DNA from: CAIWHR01 sp963830485 | GTDB taxonomy: Bacteria; Pseudomonadota; Gammaproteobacteria; Burkholderiales; Casimicrobiaceae | Reading direction: 5' to 3' | Length of the DNA stretch: 64,000 bases | NCBI GenBank assembly: GCA_963830485.1 | Contig: CAWHNE010000034.1 | Location: forward strand, 182,339-246,338 | In this document: positions 49,184 through 56,656 of the stretch, in pieces | How positions within the stretch are numbered: position 1 is the stretch's first letter | How the letters are laid out: the number at the start of each line of letters is the position of its first letter | Made by a program: the position numbers and the translations under genes | The notes under the pieces: model-generated | Databases searched by the model: none | Told to the model about the DNA's origin: nothing | What the model saw: the letters and a program-made list of their open reading frames with translations, nothing else

Positions 49184-49732
49184 ATGAATGCAACGACGGC
49201 CCGCCGATTTCGATTGCTCGTTTGCGTCCTCGCACTCAGCAGTGCCATTGCCTCTGCTGATCCGTTGCCGGTACAGAGCGTGCCGCACGTCGATCTCAAA
49301 CGCTACTCTGGCAAGTGGTACGAGATCGCCGCCTTTCCGATGTTCTTTCAGCGCCAGTGCATCGGCGACACTACGGCGGAGTACCAAGCACGTCCAGATG
49401 GCGACATCGCGGTCGTCAACCGTTGCCGGACCGAAACCGGATTCGACGAGGCCGTTGGAAAGGCCTGGGCAGTGAACGGAACAGGAAATGGGCAACTCAA
49501 AGTATCGTTCTTCTGGCCCTTTCGTTCTGACTATTGGATCATCGGCCTAGATGACGCGTATCAATGGGCGGTAGTTGGTAATCCAAACCGAAAGTATCTG
49601 TGGATCCTGTCCCGCTCGCCAGAGCTACCCAGTGATCAATTGAACAGAGCCCTGGAAGCCGCCGCGAGACAAGGATTCGACCTTACCCAATTGAAATACA
49701 CACGCCACGGACGGACTTCCGCTATGCCATAG
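49184..49732 (+). CDS. Bacterial lipocalin (Blc-like)
   Basis: 182 residues from ATG at 49184. Signal peptide about 1-24 (RLLVCVLALSSAIASA), with no lipobox, so exported but not lipidated. Lipocalin motif VDLKRYSGKWYEIAAFPMFFQRQCIGDTTAEY (GxW), the central strand NGQLKVSFFWPFRSDYWIIGLDDAYQWAVVGNPNRKYLWILSR, and the C-terminal helix. Binds lipids such as lysophospholipid and is often linked to envelope stress. Confidence 0.92.
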   Translation: MNATTARRFRLLVCVLALSSAIASADPLPVQSVPHVDLKRYSGKWYEIAAFPMFFQRQCIGDTTAEYQARPDGDIAVVNRCRTETGFDEAVGKAWAVNGTGNGQLKVSFFWPFRSDYWIIGLDDAYQWAVVGNPNRKYLWILSRSPELPSDQLNRALEAAARQGFDLTQLKYTRHGRTSAMP

Positions 49733-49962
49733 CACAAATTGTCACGGACGGTCGATTGGCATGTGGAGGACCGCGCACCCAGAACGTTGGTCACCACTGG
49801 CAAGAGAGATGGATGAGATGGAGGTTTAGGTTTGCCGAGGTTCAGCGACTGTTGGGCTCGACGGTAGCTGACCATAAACCTGCGGTAGTGGCCATTACGC
49901 ACCATCGCAGTTGTCGATTGGTGGTTGTGGACCAACTGGGGTCGGGATGGACCAACGTTACC

Positions 49963-51426
49963 TCACGGGTGCCGGCCCGGCGCCACATTCTTGCCCGCAA
50001 CGCCGCGCTCGGCGCGTTCGGCGATCGCCTTCGCGAGCCCGTTGAAGATCACCGAATGGGCCGGCGCCAGCGCATACCAGTAGACGAGCCCCGGTGCCCC
50101 TGCTGGATGGAAATACGCGGTCGCCACGATCCGCGTGCACTCATCCGCCTCGGGTCGCAATTCGAGCTCGAGTGCCGCGGAACCCGGAAGCTTCATCTCG
50201 GCGATGAGCGTGAGACGCCGACGCGGTTCCACCGCGACCACTCGCCAGAAATCGATCGCATCCCCGACCGCGATTTCATGCGGATCCCGGCGGCCGCGGC
50301 GCAGACCCGTGCCCCCGGTGAGTTCATCGACGCAGCCACGCGCCTTCCACAGCGCGTCAAGATAGTAGTAGCCATTCTCACCGCCAATCGATGCCACTTC
50401 GCGCCAGAGCGCTTCAGCGGGCGCTGCGCTCACAGCTTCGCCGCTCATCTGCTTCGCATAGAACGCGAAATCCGGTCGATTCTGCCGGTAGACCATTGAA
50501 CCTTCCGCCCAGCGCGGGCTCGGGACGCCGGCTCGCTCGGCGGCCAGCGCCGCCTGCGCTGCTTCGCGGTAGGTCTTGAGTGGGATCGGTATCAGTGCCC
50601 GGATGGCGGTGTCGTCGGCCAGCACGTCGTGCTCGAGCCCCGCAATCAGGGCACGCGCGATGTTGGTCGGCACGGCGGTCACCAGGTTGAGCCAGTACGA
50701 CGAGAGCTGGGGGGTGAGCACCGGCACCGGCAGGATCAGCGGCCGGCGGCCAACGAGTTCGCCGAACTGAAGCATCAGTTCCTGGTAGGTCAACACCTCC
50801 GGGCCGCCGACGTCGTAGATCGCGCCCGCGGCCTCGGGGAGCTCCGGCAGCCGCGCCAGGTATTCGAGCACATCGTCGAGCGCGATCGGTTGCGAACGCG
50901 AGCGCACCCAGCGCGGGGTCACCATTGCCGGCAGGTGAAAGACCAGGTCCCGGATCACCTCGAACGCGGCCGAGCCCGGGCCGATGATGACGCCCGCGCG
51001 CACCTCGGTAACGGCGACGTCGCCGGCGCGCAGGATCGCGCCGGTCTCGCCGCGCGACGCGAGGTGTGCGGATGCATCTCCGGCAGGCTGCAGGCCGCCG
51101 AGATAGACGATGCGCCTTACCCCGGCGCGTTCGGCTGCATCCCGAAAGTTCTCGGCGGCCATGCGGTCGAGCCGCGGGAAGTCGGGCCCCGCAGCCATCG
51201 AGTGCACCAGGTAATACGCGTACTCGATCCCCTGCAGCGCCGCGGTCAGGGTGTCAGCGGCGAGCGCATCGGCTTCCACAATCTCGACAGTATCGGGCCA
51301 CCCGCGCGCCTCCAGCGTCGAACGCCTACGCGCCGCCGCGCGCACGGCCACGCCATGCGCCGCAAGATAGGGCACTAGGTTGGTACCGACGTAGCCGCTT
51401 GCACCGAAAACCAGGGCGTTATTCAT
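49963..51426 (-). CDS. SDR-family NAD(P)-binding protein with DUF2867 domain
   Basis: 487 residues. An atypical SDR/NmrA-like domain with NALVFGASGYVGTNLVPYLAAHG (Gly-rich nucleotide site, 4-26) and VRRIVYLGGLQ. The C-terminal half (about 320-487) matches DUF2867 (WREVASIGGENGYYYLDALWKARGCVDELTGGTGLRRGRRDPHEIAVGDAIDFWRVVAVEPRRRLTLIAEMKLPG). Known as a fused family; reaction unknown. GC content is higher than its neighbours, close to the backbone. Confidence 0.9.
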   Translation of the reverse strand: MNNALVFGASGYVGTNLVPYLAAHGVAVRAAARRRSTLEARGWPDTVEIVEADALAADTLTAALQGIEYAYYLVHSMAAGPDFPRLDRMAAENFRDAAERAGVRRIVYLGGLQPAGDASAHLASRGETGAILRAGDVAVTEVRAGVIIGPGSAAFEVIRDLVFHLPAMVTPRWVRSRSQPIALDDVLEYLARLPELPEAAGAIYDVGGPEVLTYQELMLQFGELVGRRPLILPVPVLTPQLSSYWLNLVTAVPTNIARALIAGLEHDVLADDTAIRALIPIPLKTYREAAQAALAAERAGVPSPRWAEGSMVYRQNRPDFAFYAKQMSGEAVSAAPAEALWREVASIGGENGYYYLDALWKARGCVDELTGGTGLRRGRRDPHEIAVGDAIDFWRVVAVEPRRRLTLIAEMKLPGSAALELELRPEADECTRIVATAYFHPAGAPGLVYWYALAPAHSVIFNGLAKAIAERAERGVAGKNVAPGRHP

Positions 51427-51713
51427 CTTCGATTTGCGTCGGACATTAATAGGGATGCAGGGACCAAAGACGCCGCCGGGTACTCAGCAAGCGCAGTTTA
51501 GCCGCACGGCCTAACCTGAGTGGCCAACGGCCGCCGTCCCCGGGGCAGGCATGGATAGCGCGCCTCGGCGCGGTCGCCTTCATGCGACCGCCGCCTGAAA
51601 GAAAAGAAACAAATCTCGCCTGCTGGCGAAATTTTCCTGCTGCTACGGTTCGATACGCTTACCTCACAACGCGGCGGGCAACCGCGCCGTATAGCTCGAG
51701 TGGGTAATCGAAC

Positions 51714-52262
51714 ATGTGCGCCGGTGAAGGACAAGTCTTGCAGCTTACTGACGGCTCCGAGGTCGTCGTGCGGCCGATTGGACCCGATGATGCCTCGCTG
51801 CTGCAGGCTTTCGTTCGCCGGCTCTCCGCGAGATCGCGGCGCTTTCGCTTCTTCGTTGCGCTTGCCGAGTTGTCGGCGGCGCAATTGGATCGCTTCGTCA
51901 ATGTAGACTCCGCCCGGAGTTTGGCGTTGGTCGCACTGAGCCGGCGGGAGGAGAGCACCGCCATCGTTGCGGAAGCGCGCTACGCGCTAGCGCAAGAAGG
52001 TGACAACGCGGAGTTCGCGATCGCCGTTGCCGACGACTTCCAGGGGCGAGGTTTAGGGAGGCACCTCGTAAAGCGGCTTCTGGCGACTGCCTGGCGCCGA
52101 GGCGTGCGGCGATTGTTCGGCGAGATCATGAGCGATAACCGCGCGATGCTCGCCTTCGCGACTCAGCTCGGTTTCCGGCTCCGGGGCAGCCTGGAGGACC
52201 AGAGCGTGGTGATCGCCAGCTCGGTCGCGCCATATCGTGTGGACCGAAGTCCGGGAGGGTGA
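51714..52262 (+). CDS. GNAT-family N-acetyltransferase
   Basis: 182 residues. GNAT fold: VLQLTDGSEVVVRPIGPDDASLLQAFVRRLSARSRRFRFF, acetyl-CoA-binding motif FAIAVADDFQGRGLGRHLVKRLLATAWRRGVRRLFGEIMSDNRAMLAFATQLGFRL. The opening resembles the acetyltransferase domain of protein lysine acetyltransferase (Pat/PatZ), here without the CoA-binding half. Substrate unknown. Confidence 0.9.
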   Translation: MCAGEGQVLQLTDGSEVVVRPIGPDDASLLQAFVRRLSARSRRFRFFVALAELSAAQLDRFVNVDSARSLALVALSRREESTAIVAEARYALAQEGDNAEFAIAVADDFQGRGLGRHLVKRLLATAWRRGVRRLFGEIMSDNRAMLAFATQLGFRLRGSLEDQSVVIASSVAPYRVDRSPGG

Positions 52263-52351
52263 CGACGTTCTGGTCATCTTTCGCGCGGCAGACGCTACAT
52301 CACGCCCAACTGATAACCGAGCCACAACGACTACGTCGAAAGGAGTGCGGC

Positions 52352-52648
52352 ATGATCGGTGTATTCGTTACATTCCGCTATGGAGACAACTTCGATGAAC
52401 CAGCCGTGCGGAAGATCGCTGAGACCGCGCGCGCAAGGTTCGAAGGAATGCCGGGTCTACGCACAAAGATGTTCACGCTCAATTCCGGGAAGCATGAGGC
52501 CGCGAACTTCTACGTTTGGGATTCAGAGCAGGCCGCCAAAGAGTTCTTCACTGATGACCTACTCAAGCGGGTAGCCGATCTCTACGGTGTGCGCCCCAGC
52601 ATCGAGTTCGTGCAGATTGCCACCCTCGTGGAAAATACCCGGCCGTGA
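52352..52648 (+). CDS. YdhR-like small dimeric alpha/beta-barrel protein
   Basis: 98 residues from ATG at 52352 with GAAAGGAG before it. MIGVFVTFRYGDNFDEPAVRKIAETARARFEGMPGLRTKMFTLNSGKHEAANFYVWDSEQAAKEFFTDDLLKRVADLYGVRPSIEFVQIATLVEN is the ferredoxin-like fold of the YdhR mono-oxygenase group. Role unknown. Follows the GNAT gene by 89 bp. Confidence 0.8.
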   Translation: MIGVFVTFRYGDNFDEPAVRKIAETARARFEGMPGLRTKMFTLNSGKHEAANFYVWDSEQAAKEFFTDDLLKRVADLYGVRPSIEFVQIATLVENTRP

Positions 52649-52704
52649 CGTCGTCCAGCTAGCGAGCGACTGCTTTGGGGCACCGCGAGTGGCTGCTCCG
52701 GGTC

Positions 52705-54389
52705 GAGGCCGTGTGGAAACGCGAGGGTTGCGCAAACGCAAAGGTTGCCTAGACTGAAGAAAGGGTTTCTTCGGGGGGGCAGCGTGAAGCGATTCGTCGA
52801 AGGCGAAGACCGCACTCAGGTTACGTTGCTGCCCGAGCGTCTGGACGACTATGTCGCTGCGGACAACCCGGTACGAGTGATCGATGTCTTTGTTGATGAG
52901 CTGGACCTTCATGAGCTTGGCTTTGTGCGCGCGGAGCCGGCGTCGACCGGGCGACCTTCGTACCACCCCGGGGTGCTGCTGAAGATCTATCTCTATGGTT
53001 ACCTGAACCGCGTCCAATCTAGCCGGCGCCTGGAGCGCGAGGCGCAGCGGAACGTCGAGTTGATGTGGCTGACCGGCCGGCTGTCCCCAGACTTCAAGAC
53101 GCTTGCCGACTTCCGGCGGGACAATGGCAAGGGTATCCGCAATGCGTGCCGGCGGTTCGTCTTGATGTGCCGGCAGCTCAGTTTGTTCACCCACGCCATC
53201 GTGGCGGTCGACGGCAGCAAGTTCAAGGCGGTCAACAACCGCGACAAGAACTTCACGCCGCACAAACTGGAGCAGCGCCTGCAACAGGTCGACGAGAGCA
53301 TCGAGCGCTACCTCAGTGCGCTGGATACCATCGATCGCACCGAGCCGACCGAGACTGAAGCGAAGACGGCCCATCTGAAGGAGAAGCTAAAGAAACTCAA
53401 GCGGCAGATGCGGCGGTTGCGCGAGATAGAAGTCGAGCTGAAGCGCCAGCCTGACGAACAGCTATCCTTGACCGACCCCGATGCTCGGTCGATGGCCACC
53501 AGCGGCCGCGGGACCGGCATCGTCGGCTATAACGTTCAGGCGGTGGCTGACGCGAAGCACCACCTGATCGTCGCGCACGAGGTGACCAATACGGGCCACG
53601 ATCGGGATCAACTATCGAACATGGCGACGCAAGCGCGTGAAGCGATAGGGACTGAGAAGATCGCGGTGATCGCTGACCGAGGCTACTACAGCGGGCGAGA
53701 AATCCTGGCCTGTGAAGAAGCCGGAATCAGGACCTATGTTCCCAAGAATGAGACATCGAACAGCAAAGCCGCGGGTCGCTTCAGCAAGCTGGACTTCGTC
53801 TACATCGCCAGGGATGACGAGTACCGCTGTCCTGCGGGCCAGCGACTGGTCTGGCATCACTCGAGCGTCGAACACGAGATGAAGATCAACGTCTACTACA
53901 CTTCGGCTTGCTCAAGTTGCGCACTCAAGCGCCAGTGCACGACCGGTAAGGAGCGGCGGGTGCGGCGATGGGAGCACGAGGCCGTCCTCGATGCCATGCA
54001 ACGGCGACTGGATCGCAAGCCCGATCAGATGAAGGTTCGTAGACGGACGGTCGAACACATCTTTGGCACGCTCAAACACTGGATGGGCTCGACGCACTTC
54101 CTCACCAAAACGCTGGCCAAGGTCCGCACCGAAATGAGTTTGCACGTTCTTGCCTACAACCTGAAGCGCGTCATGCAGATACTCGGCATTGCGGGGACGA
54201 TGAGAGCGATAAGGATGGTGGCAACGTAAGCGCCATTTAGACCACACCGGGGACTCAATTCGCTGCCGACGCAGATGTGATTGAGGAATCGGTCCGAACG
54301 GGACTAAAGGCGCGGAAAGCGCCAACCCGGCCGGCTCTTCAACTCCCAGCGTGCAGGCACTTACGATTAAAGAGTTTCCACACGGCCTC
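52705..54389 (+). mobile_element. IS1182-family insertion sequence
   Basis: Inverted ends GAGGCCGTGTGGAAAC (52705-52720) and its inverse GTTTCCACACGGCCTC (54374-54389) enclose one full transposase gene. About 1.7 kb, as usual for this family. I could not fix a target duplication. Its right end lies about 90 bp from the recombinase stop. Confidence 0.8.
52784..54229 (+). CDS. IS1182-family transposase
   Basis: 481 residues from GTG at 52784 (the frame also opens at TTG 52745). DUF772-type N-terminal domain (TLLPERLDDYVAADNPVRVIDVFVDELDLHELGF...GRPSYHPGVLLKIYLYGYLNRVQSSRRLEREAQRNVELMWLTGRLSPDFKTLADFRRDN), a coiled-coil insert (about 150-225), and a DDE nuclease core with IVAVDGSKFKAV, VIADRGYYSGREI and RRRTVEHIFGTLKHWMG. 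The frame is intact, so the copy may be active. Confidence 0.93.
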   Translation: MKRFVEGEDRTQVTLLPERLDDYVAADNPVRVIDVFVDELDLHELGFVRAEPASTGRPSYHPGVLLKIYLYGYLNRVQSSRRLEREAQRNVELMWLTGRLSPDFKTLADFRRDNGKGIRNACRRFVLMCRQLSLFTHAIVAVDGSKFKAVNNRDKNFTPHKLEQRLQQVDESIERYLSALDTIDRTEPTETEAKTAHLKEKLKKLKRQMRRLREIEVELKRQPDEQLSLTDPDARSMATSGRGTGIVGYNVQAVADAKHHLIVAHEVTNTGHDRDQLSNMATQAREAIGTEKIAVIADRGYYSGREILACEEAGIRTYVPKNETSNSKAAGRFSKLDFVYIARDDEYRCPAGQRLVWHHSSVEHEMKINVYYTSACSSCALKRQCTTGKERRVRRWEHEAVLDAMQRRLDRKPDQMKVRRRTVEHIFGTLKHWMGSTHFLTKTLAKVRTEMSLHVLAYNLKRVMQILGIAGTMRAIRMVAT

Positions 54390-54480
54390 GGTCGGTGGCC
54401 GCCGCTCCCCTGCATCGGCCGAGTGGCTGCATTTGGTCGGTGACCGTCAAGTTCGGCGGTCGCCGACCGGCCCGGCGGGA

Positions 54481-55119
54481 CTACACCTCAGTCTGTTCGG
54501 CGATTTCCAGCGCGTCGTCGACCTCGATTCCGAGGTATCTCACGGTGCTTTCAAGTTTCGTATGGCCGAGCAGGAGCTGAACGGCCCGAAGATTCCTGGT
54601 GCGGCGATAGATCAAAGTCGGCTTGGTGCGCCGCATTGAATGGGTGCCGTAGGCCGCCTGATCAAGCCCAATCGATCCCGCCCAGGTATGAACGATCCGG
54701 GAATACTGCCGGGTCGAAAGGTGAGGCGACGCCGACATACGGCTCGGAAAGAGGAACTGCTCCGGCTTCAGGCGGGCGGCCGCGATCCAGGCACCGACCG
54801 CGTCCCGCGTTTGTTCGGTGATCTCGAATTGCACCGGCCGCTGGGTCTTCTTCTGCATGACAATCGCGCGTGGGGCGACATGACTACCCTGGAACACATC
54901 GCGGACGTGAAGCCCCACCAGGTCGCACCCGCGCAACTTGCTGTCGATGGCGAGATTGAACAACGCGAGTTCCCGGGCTCGATGATCCAATTGCAGTCGA
55001 ATCCGGATGGCCCAGATCTCCTTCAGCTTCAGCGGTGGCTTCTGGCCGATCAGCTTCCCTTTGTTCCACGGTACTACACGCCCCTCAGCCTTGGGGGCGG
55101 TGTTGGTAGCGGCATGCAT
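54481..55119 (-). CDS. Minimal tyrosine recombinase (integrase), 212 residues
   Basis: All catalytic residues are visible: Arg63 (SKLRGCDL), His160-x-x-Arg163 (THSMRRT), His186 (LLGHTKLES) and nucleophile Tyr195 (VRYLG). The usual N-terminal core-binding domain is missing; only about 50 basic residues (VVPWNKGKLIGQKPPLKLKEIW) precede the catalytic domain. A group of such short enzymes occurs widely in proteobacteria. ATG 55119 follows AAAGGAGCC, which is buried in a 9-bp hairpin. A truncated direct repeat lies at 47489-47704. Confidence 0.9.
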   Translation of the reverse strand: MHAATNTAPKAEGRVVPWNKGKLIGQKPPLKLKEIWAIRIRLQLDHRARELALFNLAIDSKLRGCDLVGLHVRDVFQGSHVAPRAIVMQKKTQRPVQFEITEQTRDAVGAWIAAARLKPEQFLFPSRMSASPHLSTRQYSRIVHTWAGSIGLDQAAYGTHSMRRTKPTLIYRRTRNLRAVQLLLGHTKLESTVRYLGIEVDDALEIAEQTEV

Positions 55120-55186
55120 GAATGGCTCCTTTGTAGGAGGAAAGGAGCCTCATGTTGATCCTGGGTCAAGGGCGCTTGTCGACCCA
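54912..55186 (-). repeat. Direct repeat, right copy, with Shine-Dalgarno hairpin
   Basis: About 275 bp matching 47515-47770 in the same orientation. Includes GGCTCCTTT (55124-55132) and AAAGGAGCC (55141-55149), a perfect 9-bp inverted repeat whose second arm on the mRNA is the ribosome site four bases before the recombinase start. The left copy keeps the hairpin with different bases in the arms and loop. Confidence 0.8.
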
Positions 55187-55384
55187 CTGCAGTCATTCCG
55201 CTCTCCGATAGCAGCCGCGCAAACGCCACAACCAATGTGCTGCGCGCCGGCGTCGCGCAATGCGACGCCGTCCTTCTATCGCATCGGCGGCTGAGCCTTC
55301 CCTTGACAGTGCCCCGGCGTCGTACGGACACTCCGCCTCATCGCAACGAATGCCCGCTTGCTCGCTATTGAATAAGGTGCCCAG

Positions 55385-56494
55385 GTGGCGGACTTTACGC
55401 ACCAATTCGATTCGTCGTACGACGACATCACGATTACGATCCACGGAGAAGTGGCACCCGGTGATGCCGGACGCCTCGGTATCTATGCCGATCAACTTCT
55501 GATTTCACGTCCATCGCGAATTGGCGACTACGGCGGCGTCACCTTGTCATTTGATAGTACGGGTGGGCACCACCTCGAAGGAATCGAGATCGGTAAGCTG
55601 CTTTGGGAACGCGGATACGGCTCTCTGGTTAAGGCGAATGCCGTCTGCTATTCAGCTGCTGCCTTCGCCTATCTCGGGGGCGCGTTTCACTATATGGTCG
55701 GCGGCTCAGGTCCCGGAAGAATGGTTGAAGCGGGCGCAAGAATGGGCTTTCATAGCTTCTACAATGATTCTTTGGCTTCCGTGCCCACGAGATTTGGCGT
55801 TCAACAAGGGAAATATCTATCGACGGTCCTTGCCGACTATGCAACGTCCTGCCACATAGACATGCGTTTTATCATCGAAAGTCTATGGAAGCCTCCTCAC
55901 GAATTCATCGAGTTGCGCACCGTCGATCACTTTCGAAGGCTTGGCATCCAGGTCTACGGTCTTCAGCCCATGACTCACCTCACGGACGTCGGTGCGGTGT
56001 ATGCGGCCAACTATGCGACGGGGTGGCAACGTCCTATCGCACTGGCTCCGCAGGCTGGCGAAACGCTTGCTGAGATACAACGACTTTCCGCGGCAGATTA
56101 CCGGCGGGACGCCCTAGACCGGATATCGAAGGAGTATCCGCGCCGCCGCCGCGAAGCCAGCACGGCCGGACCCATTGCCACGCTGATCCGACAAGCCGTA
56201 GCAACAGCGAGCGATGACGAGATCTTCGCGCTGTATAAGGAGGCGGCGAGGTTCGGAATTGTGCCCTTCTCGTGGCCAAACGATTCCGACAGAGTGCTAC
56301 ACATAACGGGCTTCGAATACGGGGCCGGCTTCTATACAGCGGAGGCCTTTGTGATGCCTTCGCACGAGGGATCCCCGCGCTTAGGAGTGGCCGTCGTGCT
56401 CGTTAGCACGATCAATCAACTCAGCGCGGTGGACTTTCGTCGCAGTGGAGATGTCCTTTTTCAAGTTAGATCGCCAACGGAAGTTCTGTGGTGA
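55385..56494 (+). CDS. ClpP/crotonase-fold protein, COG3904-like, function unknown
   Basis: 369 residues from GTG at 55385, AAGGTG at SD distance. The first 200 residues have ClpP-like landmarks: ITIHGEVAPGDAGRLGIYADQLLI, VTLSFDSTGGHHLEGIEIGKLLWERGYGSLVKANAVCYSAAAFAYLGGA (Ser90 as nucleophile candidate) and GARMGFHSFYND (His123 as base candidate). Relatives with CxSAC...LGG...GFH are predicted periplasmic, but no signal peptide is seen here. The remaining 170 residues are of unknown type. GC is lower than in the backbone. Confidence 0.75.
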   Translation: MADFTHQFDSSYDDITITIHGEVAPGDAGRLGIYADQLLISRPSRIGDYGGVTLSFDSTGGHHLEGIEIGKLLWERGYGSLVKANAVCYSAAAFAYLGGAFHYMVGGSGPGRMVEAGARMGFHSFYNDSLASVPTRFGVQQGKYLSTVLADYATSCHIDMRFIIESLWKPPHEFIELRTVDHFRRLGIQVYGLQPMTHLTDVGAVYAANYATGWQRPIALAPQAGETLAEIQRLSAADYRRDALDRISKEYPRRRREASTAGPIATLIRQAVATASDDEIFALYKEAARFGIVPFSWPNDSDRVLHITGFEYGAGFYTAEAFVMPSHEGSPRLGVAVVLVSTINQLSAVDFRRSGDVLFQVRSPTEVLW

Positions 56495-56656
56495 TGTGCG
56501 CGCCCCTTTGCGTGCTGCGCGCCAACACGGATGCACTCAATGAATCTGGTCTTCAAGGGCCTCTTGGTAGACCTCTAAGAAACGTGTCCGACGGAATTGA
56601 AATCCGTTTCTGTCCTATTCACCTCCGAGTTGCCCCATGCGACAAAGTCTCGCAGA

